A stretch of 28,324 bases of DNA from an uncultured Acetatifactor sp. (GCA_910586515.1 CAJUGL010000015.1:32217-60540), one strand, 5' to 3'; positions 7,244-16,065 are shown, counted from the stretch's first letter. Notes: generated by a model not told the origin, from the letters alone. Program-made: numbers and translations.

Positions 7244-9010
7244 TTGCTTTCGGACAACAATCATGCGGCAGAGGATGGATTAATCCAGAATAAAATAGCG
7301 CACAGAAAGAAGATACTGGCAGCTTTTCTGATTTTTACGGGCCTGTTTGCCCTTCTGTTCGGGCGGCTGGTGTATCTGTGCGGCTGGAAGGCGGAATATT
7401 ATTCCGCGCAGGCAGAAGAACTCCACGAGAGGGAGAGGAGTATAAAAGCAGCCAGAGGACGAATTCTGGACCGTACGGGAAAGGTGCTGGCGGATAATAA
7501 GACGGTCTGTACGGTTTCGGTAATCTATAATCAGATAGAGGACCCGGAGGAGGTAATCAGAGTTCTTGGCAGGGAACTGGAGCTGACAGAGGAATATGTG
7601 AGAAAGCGGGTGGAGAAGTATTCCTCCATAGAGCGGGTGAAAAGCAATGTGGATAAGGCGGTGGGAGACAGGATCAGGGAATATGATCTTGCGGGGGTGA
7701 AAGTCGACGAGGATTATAAGCGTTACTATCCCTATGACGAACTGGCCAGCAAGGTATTGGGATTCACAGGGGGAGACAATCAGGGAATTATCGGTCTGGA
7801 AGTGGTCTATGATACATATATGCAGGGAAAACCCGGCAAAATCCTTACGATGACCGATGCCAAAGGCATTGAAGTGGAATCTGCGGGAGAACGCAGAGTG
7901 GAGCCGGTGAGCGGGCTGGATCTGTGCATCAGTCTGGATATGAACATTCAGACTTACGCCACACAGCTGGCGAACCAGGCCATGGCTACAAAACAGGCGG
8001 ACAGCGTGTCCATTCTGGTCATGAATCCGCAGAACGGTGAAATCCTTGCCATGGTGAACGTGCCGGAATTTGACTTAAACAATCCCTATGATCTGCCGGA
8101 GGGCACATCCGAGACGCTGACAGCAGAGGAAAAGCAGAATCTGCTCAACGGCATCTGGAGGAACGGCTGCATTAATGATACATATGAGCCAGGCTCAACT
8201 TTTAAGATCATTACGGCTGCGGCGGGATTATCCGAGGGTGTGGTTACCCCGGAGAGTTCGTTCAGCTGCCCCGGATTCATCATCGTAGATGACCGGAAAA
8301 TCCGCTGCCATAAGGTGGCGGGGCATGGCAGCCAGGATTTTACCCATACCATGATGAATTCCTGCAATCCGGCGCTGATTACGGTAGGTCTGCGGCTGGG
8401 AATTGACAATTATTACGGGTACTTTGAAAAATTCGGCCTTAAGACGAAGACCGGCATAGATCTGCCGGGTGAGGCGGGAACCATTATGCATAAGAAGGAG
8501 AATATGGGAAATGTGGAGCTGGCTACGGTGGCTTTCGGTCAGTCTTTTCAGATTACGCCCATACAGCTGCTGACCACGGTATCCTCCATCATAAACGGCG
8601 GCAGACGGATTACGCCGCATTTCGGGATAAAGGCCGTAGACGGGGAAGGGGCTGTGAAGGAGACTTTCACGTACCCTGTGAAGGAGAATATTGTCACTGA
8701 AGAAACCAGCGCTGTCATGCGGAATATATTGGAGATGGTGGTGTCTGAGGGCAGCGGCGCAAACGGCAAAGTGGAAGGGTTCAGCATTGGAGGCAAGACG
8801 GCCACCAGTCAGACATTGCCAAGAGGCAGCGGGCGTTATATTGCGTCATTTCTCGGTTTTGCGCCGGCGGAATCTCCCCAGGTGATTGCCCTGGCTATTG
8901 TAAACAATCCTCAGGGAGTGTATTATGGAGGGCAGGTGGCTGCGCCGATTATTCGACAGCTTTATGAAAATATATTGCCATATCTGGGAATTGCTGCATA
9001 TCATGAATGA
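7244..9010 (+). CDS. spoVD: Class B penicillin-binding protein, SpoVD/FtsI type, with KTA motif
   Basis: Second monofunctional transpeptidase, 588 aa from the chosen start. It has a membrane anchor at about 24-46, the dimerisation block (ARGRILDRTGKVLADN) and the transpeptidase domain. Catalytic Ser318-T-F-Lys321 and Ser373-Cys-Asn375 are present, but the third motif reads Lys518-Thr-Ala520 instead of Lys-Thr-Gly. No PASTA domain is seen. I chose the TTG at 7244 because GAGGA (7234-7238) is 5 bases upstream; the TTG at 7229 has no clear site. It is 12 bp upstream of mraY, clearly in the same operon. The SpoVD assignment is by context (two PBPs in tandem, as in many sporulating Firmicutes) and is uncertain against FtsI. 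Confidence 0.85.
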   Translation: MLSDNNHAAEDGLIQNKIAHRKKILAAFLIFTGLFALLFGRLVYLCGWKAEYYSAQAEELHERERSIKAARGRILDRTGKVLADNKTVCTVSVIYNQIEDPEEVIRVLGRELELTEEYVRKRVEKYSSIERVKSNVDKAVGDRIREYDLAGVKVDEDYKRYYPYDELASKVLGFTGGDNQGIIGLEVVYDTYMQGKPGKILTMTDAKGIEVESAGERRVEPVSGLDLCISLDMNIQTYATQLANQAMATKQADSVSILVMNPQNGEILAMVNVPEFDLNNPYDLPEGTSETLTAEEKQNLLNGIWRNGCINDTYEPGSTFKIITAAAGLSEGVVTPESSFSCPGFIIVDDRKIRCHKVAGHGSQDFTHTMMNSCNPALITVGLRLGIDNYYGYFEKFGLKTKTGIDLPGEAGTIMHKKENMGNVELATVAFGQSFQITPIQLLTTVSSIINGGRRITPHFGIKAVDGEGAVKETFTYPVKENIVTEETSAVMRNILEMVVSEGSGANGKVEGFSIGGKTATSQTLPRGSGRYIASFLGFAPAESPQVIALAIVNNPQGVYYGGQVAAPIIRQLYENILPYLGIAAYHE

Positions 9011-9022
9011 GAGGAATGAAGG

Positions 9023-9982
9023 ATGGGCAAAATCAGCGTAACAGCAGTAATGGTTTCTTTCTGTATCAGCGCGGCGGCAGGACCGCTTCTGATTCCTTTT
9101 CTGCGCTGGCTCAAATGCGGCCAGACCATAAGGGAAGAGGGACCGGCGGCGCACCGTAAGAAGTCGGGGACGCCTACTATGGGAGGGATATTGATTTTGG
9201 CCAGCGTGACGGCCACCTCCCTTCTCTTTATCGGAGATTATCCCGATATTGCGCCGGTTCTGTTTCTCACGGTGGGTTTCGGGCTTGTGGGGTTGATGGA
9301 TGATTACATAAAAGTTGTGTGCAGACGTTCGCTGGGACTCACTCCCTGGCAGAAATTGTTGGGACAGCTGACGGTGACGGGTATTTTTGCGTGGTATCTG
9401 ACCCATTATACGGGGGTGAGTCTCGCCATGAAGATTCCCTGGATGCCGGGCCGGTACCTGGATTTCGGCATTTGGAATATTCCGATACTTTTCTTCATTG
9501 TGCTGGGTACCACCAACGGAACAAATTTTACGGACGGATTGGACGGACTGGCGGGAAGTGTCACCCTGATGGTGGCGGTTTTCTTTTCGGTGGTTGCCGT
9601 AGGCACAACATCGGGGATAGAGCCTCTGACCTGTGCGGCGGCCGGGGCGCTGATGGGCTTTCTGCTGTTCAATGTGCATCCGGCGGCGGTCTTTATGGGA
9701 GATACCGGTTCTCTGGCTCTGGGAGGCTTTGTGGCCGGGTGCGGCTATATGCTGCAGATGCCTTTGTTTATTGCCATTGTGGGCGTGGTTTATCTGGCTG
9801 AGGTGTGTTCCGTGATACTGCAGGTGGGATATTATAAAATAAGCGGAGGGAGGCGGATTTTCAGGATGGCGCCGCTTCATCACCACTTCGAACTCTGCGG
9901 GTGGTCGGAGACCAAAATCACGGCGTTTTTTACGATTATCACGGCATTGATGTGTCTCCTGGCGCTGCGGGCGGTCAGGTGA
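9023..9982 (+). CDS. mraY: Phospho-N-acetylmuramoyl-pentapeptide transferase MraY
   Basis: Polytopic membrane enzyme that transfers phospho-MurNAc-pentapeptide to undecaprenyl phosphate, giving lipid I. In its 319 aa, the hallmark blocks are PAAHRKKSGTPTMGG (41-55), LMDDYIKV with Asp93-Asp94, TNGTNFTDGLDGLAGS with Asn168, Asp171 and Asp174, FMGDTGSLALGG with Asp227, and APLHHHFE with His286-288. All catalytic aspartates and the histidine loop are intact. Start is ATG 9023 preceded by GAGAGGAATGAAGG. murD follows about 40 bp later. Confidence 0.98.
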   Translation: MGKISVTAVMVSFCISAAAGPLLIPFLRWLKCGQTIREEGPAAHRKKSGTPTMGGILILASVTATSLLFIGDYPDIAPVLFLTVGFGLVGLMDDYIKVVCRRSLGLTPWQKLLGQLTVTGIFAWYLTHYTGVSLAMKIPWMPGRYLDFGIWNIPILFFIVLGTTNGTNFTDGLDGLAGSVTLMVAVFFSVVAVGTTSGIEPLTCAAAGALMGFLLFNVHPAAVFMGDTGSLALGGFVAGCGYMLQMPLFIAIVGVVYLAEVCSVILQVGYYKISGGRRIFRMAPLHHHFELCGWSETKITAFFTIITALMCLLALRAVR

Positions 9983-10020
9983 AATGGGGATGGGGTACGG
10001 AATTGAGAAAGGAAGACAAA

Positions 10021-11385
10021 ATGATGACAGGAAAAAAATGTCTGGTCGTTGGTTCGGGTTTGAGCGGAATCGCTTCCGTGAGCCTTTTGGAACAAAGGGG
10101 AGCTGAGGTGGTATTGTACGACGGCAGCGACAAATTGACGGAAAAAGATCTGCGGGAACGGCTTCCGGAAGGCAGCAGGGCGCTGTGTGTGACGGGGACT
10201 CTGCCGGAGAAGATTCTGGAGGAGACGGAGACCGCAGTGCTGAGTCCCGGCGTGCCGACGGATATTCCGCTGGTGAAGGAACTGAGAGACAGGGGGGCGG
10301 AGATTATCGGAGAGATAGAGCTGGCTTTCCGGGAAGAGAAGGGAAGAGTGATCGCAATTACCGGAACCAACGGGAAGACGACTACCACTACTTTGGTGGG
10401 GGAGATCATGAAAGCTTTTCTGGGGGAGGAAAAGGTCTTTGTCGTCGGAAATATCGGTAAACCCTATGCGGCAGAGTGTTTGAAAACAGCTGCGGATACC
10501 GTTACCGTGGCAGAGATCAGTTCGTTTCAGCTGGAGACAATCACGGACTTTCATCCTGTGGTTTCCGCAATCCTGAATATCACGCCCGATCATCTGGACC
10601 GGCATCATACCATGGCGGCCTATGTGGAGGCAAAGGAAAGCGCAGCGCGGAATCAGACCCAGGCTGAGGTCTGTGTTCTGAACGGAGACAATAATTATAC
10701 CCTGGATTTTGCGCGCAGATGCCCGGCGAAGCCTGTGTTATTCTCTGTCAAAGGAGGACCGGAGCAGGGATATTTCCTGGAGGGCGATAAGATCGTCAGG
10801 CTTTTCGGTGAGCGGAGGGAAGAGCTTTTGGATATCCGCCGGGACATGAGGCTGGTGGGGCTGTGCAATGTGGAAAATGTCATGGCGGCCATTGCCATTG
10901 CGGAAGCCATGGAGGTGCCTGTGGAGACGATATTGGGCGTAATCAGGGAATTCAGGGCGGTGGAGCATCGGATTGAATTCGTGGCCTCAAAAGGAGGCGT
11001 GGATTATTATAATGATTCCAAGGGAACGAATCCGGACGCGGCTGTTCAGGGAATCAGAGCCATGAACAGACCAACGGTTCTCATCGGCGGGGGCTATGAT
11101 AAAGGAAGCGAATATGACGAGTGGATTGACAGTTTTGACGGCAGAGTAAAATGGCTGGTGCTGGTGGGCCAGACGAAGGAGAAAATTGCGGAGTGCGCCA
11201 GACGTCACGGATTCGACAGAATAAAGTTTGCGGATACTTTTGAGGAATGTCTGGAGTTGTGCACAGACCTGGCGGAGAGCGGCGATGCGGTGCTGCTGTC
11301 CCCCGCCTGTGCCAGCTGGGGAATGTTTCCGAATTACGAGGTGAGGGGGCAGCGGTTTAAGGAATATGTCAACGGGCTTGCATAG
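10021..11385 (+). CDS. murD: UDP-N-acetylmuramoylalanine--D-glutamate ligase MurD
   Basis: Cytosolic Mur ligase that adds D-Glu to UDP-MurNAc-L-Ala using ATP. It has 454 aa, the normal length. The N-terminal nucleotide-sugar domain opens with CLVVGSGLSG, the ATP loop is GTNGKTTTTT (115-124), and the C-terminal domain carries YNDSKGTNPDAA and the MurD-typical SPACASWGMFPNYEVRG. I chose ATG 10021 with AAAGGA at 10008-10013; the open frame extends further upstream inside mraY but without family similarity. ATG 10024 is equally possible. ftsW follows after 26 bp. Confidence 0.97.
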   Translation: MMTGKKCLVVGSGLSGIASVSLLEQRGAEVVLYDGSDKLTEKDLRERLPEGSRALCVTGTLPEKILEETETAVLSPGVPTDIPLVKELRDRGAEIIGEIELAFREEKGRVIAITGTNGKTTTTTLVGEIMKAFLGEEKVFVVGNIGKPYAAECLKTAADTVTVAEISSFQLETITDFHPVVSAILNITPDHLDRHHTMAAYVEAKESAARNQTQAEVCVLNGDNNYTLDFARRCPAKPVLFSVKGGPEQGYFLEGDKIVRLFGERREELLDIRRDMRLVGLCNVENVMAAIAIAEAMEVPVETILGVIREFRAVEHRIEFVASKGGVDYYNDSKGTNPDAAVQGIRAMNRPTVLIGGGYDKGSEYDEWIDSFDGRVKWLVLVGQTKEKIAECARRHGFDRIKFADTFEECLELCTDLAESGDAVLLSPACASWGMFPNYEVRGQRFKEYVNGLA

Positions 11386-11411
11386 AGCCCTGGGCGGAGT
11401 AAGGAGCGGAT

Positions 11412-12596
11412 ATGGCGGCACAGAGAAGGGCAAAGCGAAAGAAAAAGGAACAGTCAGAATATTTTTTTGATTACAGCCTTCTGTTTATTGTGCTGTTTTT
11501 GCTGGGATTCGGACTGGTGATGATTTACTCGGCCAGCTCTTACGGAGCATTTGAAGAGTTTGGAGATACGGCTTATTATTTAAAAAAACAACTTACCGCA
11601 ATCATTATCGGATTGGTGATGATGATCGCTGTGGCAAATATTCCCTATCGTTTTTGGGAACATTTCTATCTGATCGGTTACTTTGTGTCCATTGCGATTA
11701 TCTGGCTGGTCAAGACGCCTCTGGGTGTGGAGTCTCACGGAGCGACGAGATGGGTCAAGATTCCGGTAATCGGGATGAACCTGCAGCCTGCGGAAGTGGC
11801 GAAATTGGGCATGATTCTTTTTTTGGCAGTGCTGGTCTGCAAGATGGGAAGAGGGGTCAGAACATTCAGAGGATTTGTTCTGATGATGATTTTTCCTCTT
11901 CCTGCCGTGGCTGAGATTTATCTGCTGACTCAGAATCTGAGTTCCGCGATTATCGTTATGGGCATATCCGTGTTGATGGTATTTGTGGCAAGTCCGGATT
12001 ACAAGAAATTCGTGATTATGGGGTTATTGGTTATAGCCGCTGCTGCCGTGGTGATCTACCTGGCGGTGTCTTCGGCGGAAAATGTGGCGGCAGGTGAGTC
12101 GGATAACTTCCGTTTCCGAAGAATTACGGCCTGGCTGGACCCGGAGAGCGATCCTTCCTATACCGGGTTTCAGACACTCCAGGGGCTTTATGCCATAGGC
12201 AGCGGCGGTATATGGGGAAAGGGGCTTGGACAGAGCATGCAGAAGCTCAATTTCCTTCCGGAGGCGCAGAATGATATGATTTTTTCCATTATCTGCGAGG
12301 AACTGGGACTTTTCGGGGCAATTGCCATCATTTTGATGTTTATTATGCTTTTGTGGCGGATGATGATCATCGCCAACAATGCGCCTGATCTGTTCGGAGC
12401 CATGTTGGTGGTAGGGGTAATGGGACATATAGCGGTTCAGGCTATTCTGAACATTGCCGTAGTGACAGCCACTATCCCCAATACCGGTATTTCCCTGCCT
12501 TTTATCAGTTACGGCGGTTCGTCGGTTATGTTCCTGCTTGTGGAGATCGGTCTGGTTCTGAGCGTGGCCCGCAGAATTCAATTAAAAGAATTATAG
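11412..12596 (+). CDS. ftsW: SEDS peptidoglycan polymerase FtsW (or SpoVE paralogue)
   Basis: Polytopic SEDS glycosyltransferase that polymerises lipid II with its partner class B PBP at the septum. The 394-aa protein has a basic cytoplasmic start and about ten membrane segments. Family blocks are GLVMIYSASSYGA, GATRWVKI, LQPAEVAKLGMILFLA, the long loop FQTLQGLYAIGSGGIWGKGL followed by LPEAQNDMIFSIICEELG containing the conserved Asp, and the end TGISLPFISYGGSSVMF. A strong AAGGAG lies before ATG 11412. Position between murD and murA fits FtsW, but SpoVE cannot be separated from FtsW by motif alone. A 228-bp gap with an inverted repeat follows. Confidence 0.93.
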   Translation: MAAQRRAKRKKKEQSEYFFDYSLLFIVLFLLGFGLVMIYSASSYGAFEEFGDTAYYLKKQLTAIIIGLVMMIAVANIPYRFWEHFYLIGYFVSIAIIWLVKTPLGVESHGATRWVKIPVIGMNLQPAEVAKLGMILFLAVLVCKMGRGVRTFRGFVLMMIFPLPAVAEIYLLTQNLSSAIIVMGISVLMVFVASPDYKKFVIMGLLVIAAAAVVIYLAVSSAENVAAGESDNFRFRRITAWLDPESDPSYTGFQTLQGLYAIGSGGIWGKGLGQSMQKLNFLPEAQNDMIFSIICEELGLFGAIAIILMFIMLLWRMMIIANNAPDLFGAMLVVGVMGHIAVQAILNIAVVTATIPNTGISLPFISYGGSSVMFLLVEIGLVLSVARRIQLKEL

Positions 12597-12643
12597 GGAT
12601 ATGCCGGGAACAGGAAGCAGCCGGGAAAGGGTAAAATGGAACT

Positions 12644-12745
12644 TATACTGCACGCCGGTTGAATTTACAGTGCAACCCGACTGCTGACCGCCAGCCAGGT
12701 ACTTTCCCTGAGGCATCAATGTAAATTCTGGCGGTCTGCAGTATA
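12644..12745 (+). other. Inverted-repeat element with competing hairpins between ftsW and murA
   Basis: Two 26-nt arms (12644-12669 and 12720-12745) are complementary with perfect 9-bp matches at both ends (TATACTGCA and GAATTTACA with their complements) and mismatches in the middle. The 50-nt loop contains ACTGCTGACCGCCAG (12680-12694), which can pair with 12728-12742 of the right arm with a single mismatch, so the two foldings exclude each other. No T-run follows, so it is not a simple terminator. It may be a small palindromic repeat element or an RNA switch in the leader of murA. No convincing promoter is seen in the gap. Confidence 0.7.
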
Positions 12746-12824
12746 AAAAGGGTACAAGGTACATAAAAAGCTGTCTCCTCATAGGATAGAATAGTTCAAT
12801 TAATGAGAAACCGGATGGTGGCTT

Positions 12825-14075
12825 ATGGATTCTATTCGTGTTCAGGGAGGGATTGCCCTTCAAGGTAAGGTTTGTATACAGGGCTCGAAAAACGCTTCGC
12901 TGCCTGTCCTTGCGGCTGCGCTGCTTGTGGGAGAAAGATCCTTTATCAGAAATTGTCCAAGGATAGCGGATGTCTATGCCATGGTCAGCCTGCTGAAGAG
13001 TCTGGGCTGCAGGGTACAATGGCACAAGACGGGCATTGCGGTGGATTCGTCCAGAGTGCGGAAGGGGGAAATGCCCAGGGAGGCAGTCACGGGAATGCGT
13101 TCGTCTCTGTGCATGCTGGGGGCATTGATCGGCAGATGCGGGGAGGCGGTTATGGAGCATCCGGGCGGATGTGTCATAGGGGCGCGCCCCATAGATCTCC
13201 ACCTGTCCGCTCTGGAACAGATGGGGGTGAATTTCACGGAGAGGGACGGTAAGCTTTGGGCTGCGGCAGATTCTCTGCATGGCGCCGTTATCCGTCTGCC
13301 GTTTCCTTCTGTGGGAGCTACCGAAAATGTCATTCTGGCCGGAGTGATGGCAGAGGGAAAAACGGTGCTTGAGGGGGCAGCATTGGAGCCGGAAGTCCAG
13401 GCATTATGCCATTTCCTGGGGTGCTGCGGCGCCTGTATAGAGGGGGTGGCAAGCAGCAGACTGGTTATTCACGGGGGCAGACGGCTCTGCGGGACGGATT
13501 ATGCGGTACCGGCGGATCGTATCGTGGCCGGGACCTATCTGCTGGGGTGCATCGGAACAGGCGGAAACATTTTTCTGGAACGGGCGCCGGCATGGGAGAT
13601 GGAAGCGGTTCTTCTGGCGGCAAGGCAGATGGGGGGACATGTGTGCGCTATGGGGGAGGGGATTTATGTGCAGGCTCCCCAGCGTCCTCTTCCGGTCAGA
13701 TTGGTGACTGCTCCCTATCCGGGATTTCCCACCGATCTGCAGTCTGTGGCAATGGCGGCAGAGACAAGGGGAAGCGGTACTTCTTATATAGAAGAAACGA
13801 TTTTCGAGAATCGATTTCGGGTAGTGGAAGATTTGGAAAAGATGGGAGCCGAGATAGAAATGCTGGATTCCTGCAGGGCGGCCGTTCACGGTGTGAGCAC
13901 TCTCCGGGGCGCCCGGGTTACGGCCGGAGAGCTGAGAGGCGGGGCGGCGCTGGTAACCGCCGGACTGATGGCGGAGGGAGAGAGTTTTGTATACGGTATT
14001 CCGTATATATATCGTGGGTACGAGAATATCTGCAGGGATTACAGAGAGTTAGGAGCGCGTGTGACAAGTGTTTAA
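12825..14075 (+). CDS. murA: UDP-N-acetylglucosamine 1-carboxyvinyltransferase MurA
   Basis: First committed enzyme of peptidoglycan synthesis: transfers enolpyruvate from PEP to UDP-GlcNAc. It has 416 aa, standard for the family. The active-site Lys22-Asn23 lies in GSKNASLPVLAAALL, and the catalytic, fosfomycin-reactive cysteine is Cys116 in PGGCVIGARPIDLH. The FPTDLQ and YIEETIFENRF blocks are present, giving the two-lobed EPSP-synthase-like fold. Start is ATG 12825 with GGATGGTGG just upstream. It overlaps ftsQ by 8 nt. Firmicutes often have two murA genes; this is the one in the division cluster. Confidence 0.96.
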   Translation: MDSIRVQGGIALQGKVCIQGSKNASLPVLAAALLVGERSFIRNCPRIADVYAMVSLLKSLGCRVQWHKTGIAVDSSRVRKGEMPREAVTGMRSSLCMLGALIGRCGEAVMEHPGGCVIGARPIDLHLSALEQMGVNFTERDGKLWAAADSLHGAVIRLPFPSVGATENVILAGVMAEGKTVLEGAALEPEVQALCHFLGCCGACIEGVASSRLVIHGGRRLCGTDYAVPADRIVAGTYLLGCIGTGGNIFLERAPAWEMEAVLLAARQMGGHVCAMGEGIYVQAPQRPLPVRLVTAPYPGFPTDLQSVAMAAETRGSGTSYIEETIFENRFRVVEDLEKMGAEIEMLDSCRAAVHGVSTLRGARVTAGELRGGAALVTAGLMAEGESFVYGIPYIYRGYENICRDYRELGARVTSV

Positions 14076-14799
14076 GGGCAAAAGATGGATTAGAGCCGTA
14101 CTATGTATCTTTTTTCTTCTGGCGGCGCTGATCGGTGCAGGGATGTACCTGAAAAAAATTTACACGATTCGGAATGTTTATGTGGAGGGAAATATCCACT
14201 ATTCGGAAGATGAAATCAAGGCCATTGTGATGAACGGGTTCCTGGGGGATAATTCCCTCTATCTTTCCCTGAAATATAAAAACAAGGGGATAGAGGGGAT
14301 TCCTTTTGTGGACGTGGTGGATGTAGCGGTGCTTTCCCCGGATACGATCAAGATTATCGTGTACGAGAAGACATTGACGGGCTGTGTGAGATACATGGAT
14401 ACTTATGTGTACTTTGACAGAGACGGCTATGTGGTGGAGAGTTCCAGCGTCAAAACGGTTGGCGTGCCCGAGATTATGGGGCTGCAGTTCGATCATATTG
14501 TGACAGGGGAGAAAATCCCGGTGGAGAATCAGGAGATATTCGGGCGTATACTGAGTACCACAATGCTGCTTCAGAAATACAGTCTTACGCCGGATAAGAT
14601 TTATTTCAACAAATCCGGAGAAACCACAGTGCATTTCGGAAGTACAAAGGTGGCTTTGGGGAACGATGCCGCCCGACTGGAGGACAAGCTTATGCTGCTG
14701 CCGGAAATTCTCGAGAAACTGGAGGGTAAAAGCGGCGTTTTGCAGATGCAGACCTATGATGAAGACAGCGGAAAGTATACATTTAAGCCTGAAGGGTAA
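14068..14799 (+). CDS. ftsQ: Cell division protein FtsQ/DivIB
   Basis: Bitopic membrane protein of the divisome, 243 aa. It has a short basic start, one membrane segment (about 10-31) and then a POTRA domain beginning near IYTIRNVYVEGNIHYSEDEI, followed by the beta domain. A conserved core (YEKTLTGCVRYMDTYVYFDRDGYVVE) resembles the DivIB/FtsQ beta domain. It starts at GTG 14068, inside the last codons of murA, with AGGAG at 14051-14055, so translational coupling is likely. Followed by a 90-bp gap with the ftsZ promoter. Confidence 0.92.
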   Translation: MFKGKRWIRAVLCIFFLLAALIGAGMYLKKIYTIRNVYVEGNIHYSEDEIKAIVMNGFLGDNSLYLSLKYKNKGIEGIPFVDVVDVAVLSPDTIKIIVYEKTLTGCVRYMDTYVYFDRDGYVVESSSVKTVGVPEIMGLQFDHIVTGEKIPVENQEIFGRILSTTMLLQKYSLTPDKIYFNKSGETTVHFGSTKVALGNDAARLEDKLMLLPEILEKLEGKSGVLQMQTYDEDSGKYTFKPEG

Positions 14800-14816
14800 A
14801 TTTTTTGAGAAAATGG

Positions 14817-14845
14817 TTGCGAAATTTGAGAAATGATTATATGAT
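14817..14845 (+). promoter_or_regulatory. Probable ftsZ promoter
   Basis: TTGCGA (14817-14822) and TATGAT (14840-14845) are separated by 17 bp, and the start would be near 14852. A dedicated promoter in front of ftsZ fits the high FtsZ demand seen in other bacteria. Confidence 0.6.
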
Positions 14846-14889
14846 AGTAGATATGGGATGGAGTGAAGTTGAAAAAGGAGGGTATACTC

Positions 14890-16065
14890 TTGCTTGAGAT
14901 TAAGACGAACGATGCTGAATCTGCTGCAAAAATTATCGTGGTCGGTGTAGGCGGAGCAGGTAATAATGCTGTAAATAGAATGGTTGACGAACAGATTGAC
15001 GGAGTGGAGTTTATCGGGGTGAATACGGATAAACAGGCGCTGCAGCTTTGTAAGGCGCCGCTGCTGCTGCAGATCGGGGAGAAACTGACAAAGGGGCTTG
15101 GCGCCGGCGCAAAGCCGGAGATCGGAGAGAAGGCTGCCGAGGAGAGCGCGGAGGAGATTGCGTCCGCTCTCAAGGGAGCGGATATGGTGTTTGTCACCTG
15201 CGGCATGGGAGGCGGAACGGGAACAGGCGCCGCGCCCGTGGTGGCCAGACTGGCAAAGGATATGGGCATCCTCACGGTGGGGGTGGTCACCAAGCCGTTT
15301 CGTTTTGAGGCCAGGACGCGTATGGTGAACGCTTTGGGAGGCATTGAGCGCATCAAGGAGAATGTGGATACTTTGATTGTGATTCCCAACGACAAGCTTC
15401 TGGAAATTGTGGACAGGCGCACCACTATGCCGGAGGCGCTGAAGAAGGCAGACGAAGTTCTCCAGCAGGCAGTTCAGGGGATTACTGATCTCATTAATCT
15501 GCCGGCTATCATTAATCTGGACTTTGCGGATATACAGACGGTCATGAAGGACAAGGGTATCGCTCATATCGGCATCGGAGAGGGCAAGGGAGACGATAAA
15601 GCTTTGGCGGCGGTGAAGATGGCCGTGGAGAGCCCTTTGCTGGAAACTACCATCAATGGGGCTACGGATGTTATCCTGAATGTATCCGGAGATATCACTC
15701 TGCCGGATGCCAGCGACGCGGCGGATTATGTACAAAGCCTGACAGGGGAAGACGTGAATATTATCTTTGGCGCCATGTTTGATGAATCCAAATCGGACAG
15801 CTGTACGGTTACCGTTATTGCAACCGGTCTGGAGGACGGACCTGACATGGGGGCTGTACAGTCCAGATTCGGAACAGGAAATATGTACAGGCAGGCGTCC
15901 ACGCATATTGCGTCAAGCTCTCTCAAGGGGATGAACACACCGCCGGCCAGAGGAGAAAACGTACAGGCTGCCAATCCTGTGCAGGGAATTCAGAAACCTG
16001 CCGATATACGCAGTTCCGTGGAGGAGAAGACACTGAAGATTCCCGATTTCCTTCAGCGGAAATAA
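14890..16065 (+). CDS. ftsZ: Cell division GTPase FtsZ
   Basis: Tubulin homologue that polymerises into the Z ring. It has 391 aa. The N-terminal GVGGAGNNAVNRM block and the tubulin signature GGGTGTG (107-113) bind GTP. NTDKQAL and the T7-loop region NLDFADIQTVMKDKG are present. After a variable linker the C-terminal peptide ends KIPDFLQRK, the docking tail for FtsA/SepF-type tethers. I chose TTG 14890 because AAGGAGGG (14875-14882) is 7 bases upstream and the product begins MLEIKTN as in related FtsZ proteins; a GTG at 14863 would add nine residues. ftsA is not adjacent. A terminator follows at 16113. Confidence 0.98.
   Translation: MLEIKTNDAESAAKIIVVGVGGAGNNAVNRMVDEQIDGVEFIGVNTDKQALQLCKAPLLLQIGEKLTKGLGAGAKPEIGEKAAEESAEEIASALKGADMVFVTCGMGGGTGTGAAPVVARLAKDMGILTVGVVTKPFRFEARTRMVNALGGIERIKENVDTLIVIPNDKLLEIVDRRTTMPEALKKADEVLQQAVQGITDLINLPAIINLDFADIQTVMKDKGIAHIGIGEGKGDDKALAAVKMAVESPLLETTINGATDVILNVSGDITLPDASDAADYVQSLTGEDVNIIFGAMFDESKSDSCTVTVIATGLEDGPDMGAVQSRFGTGNMYRQASTHIASSSLKGMNTPPARGENVQAANPVQGIQKPADIRSSVEEKTLKIPDFLQRK

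Noticed and set aside
8846..9886. 346-codon minus-strand frame antisense to mraY
   Set aside because: Low-complexity His/Gln/Arg-rich translation opposite a gene with intact catalytic motifs; no promoter or ribosome binding site.
12742..12792. Promoter candidates before murA (TATAAA at 12742, TAGAAT at 12787)
   Set aside because: Neither has an acceptable -35 at 16-18 bp, and TATAAA is part of the inverted-repeat arm. murA may be read through from ftsW.
14101..15906. 601-codon open frame antisense to ftsQ and ftsZ
   Set aside because: It is exceptionally long, but its translation is His/Gln/Arg/Ser-rich without domain patterns, has no ribosome binding site, and lies wholly opposite two certain genes. 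It is best explained as a codon-bias shadow.
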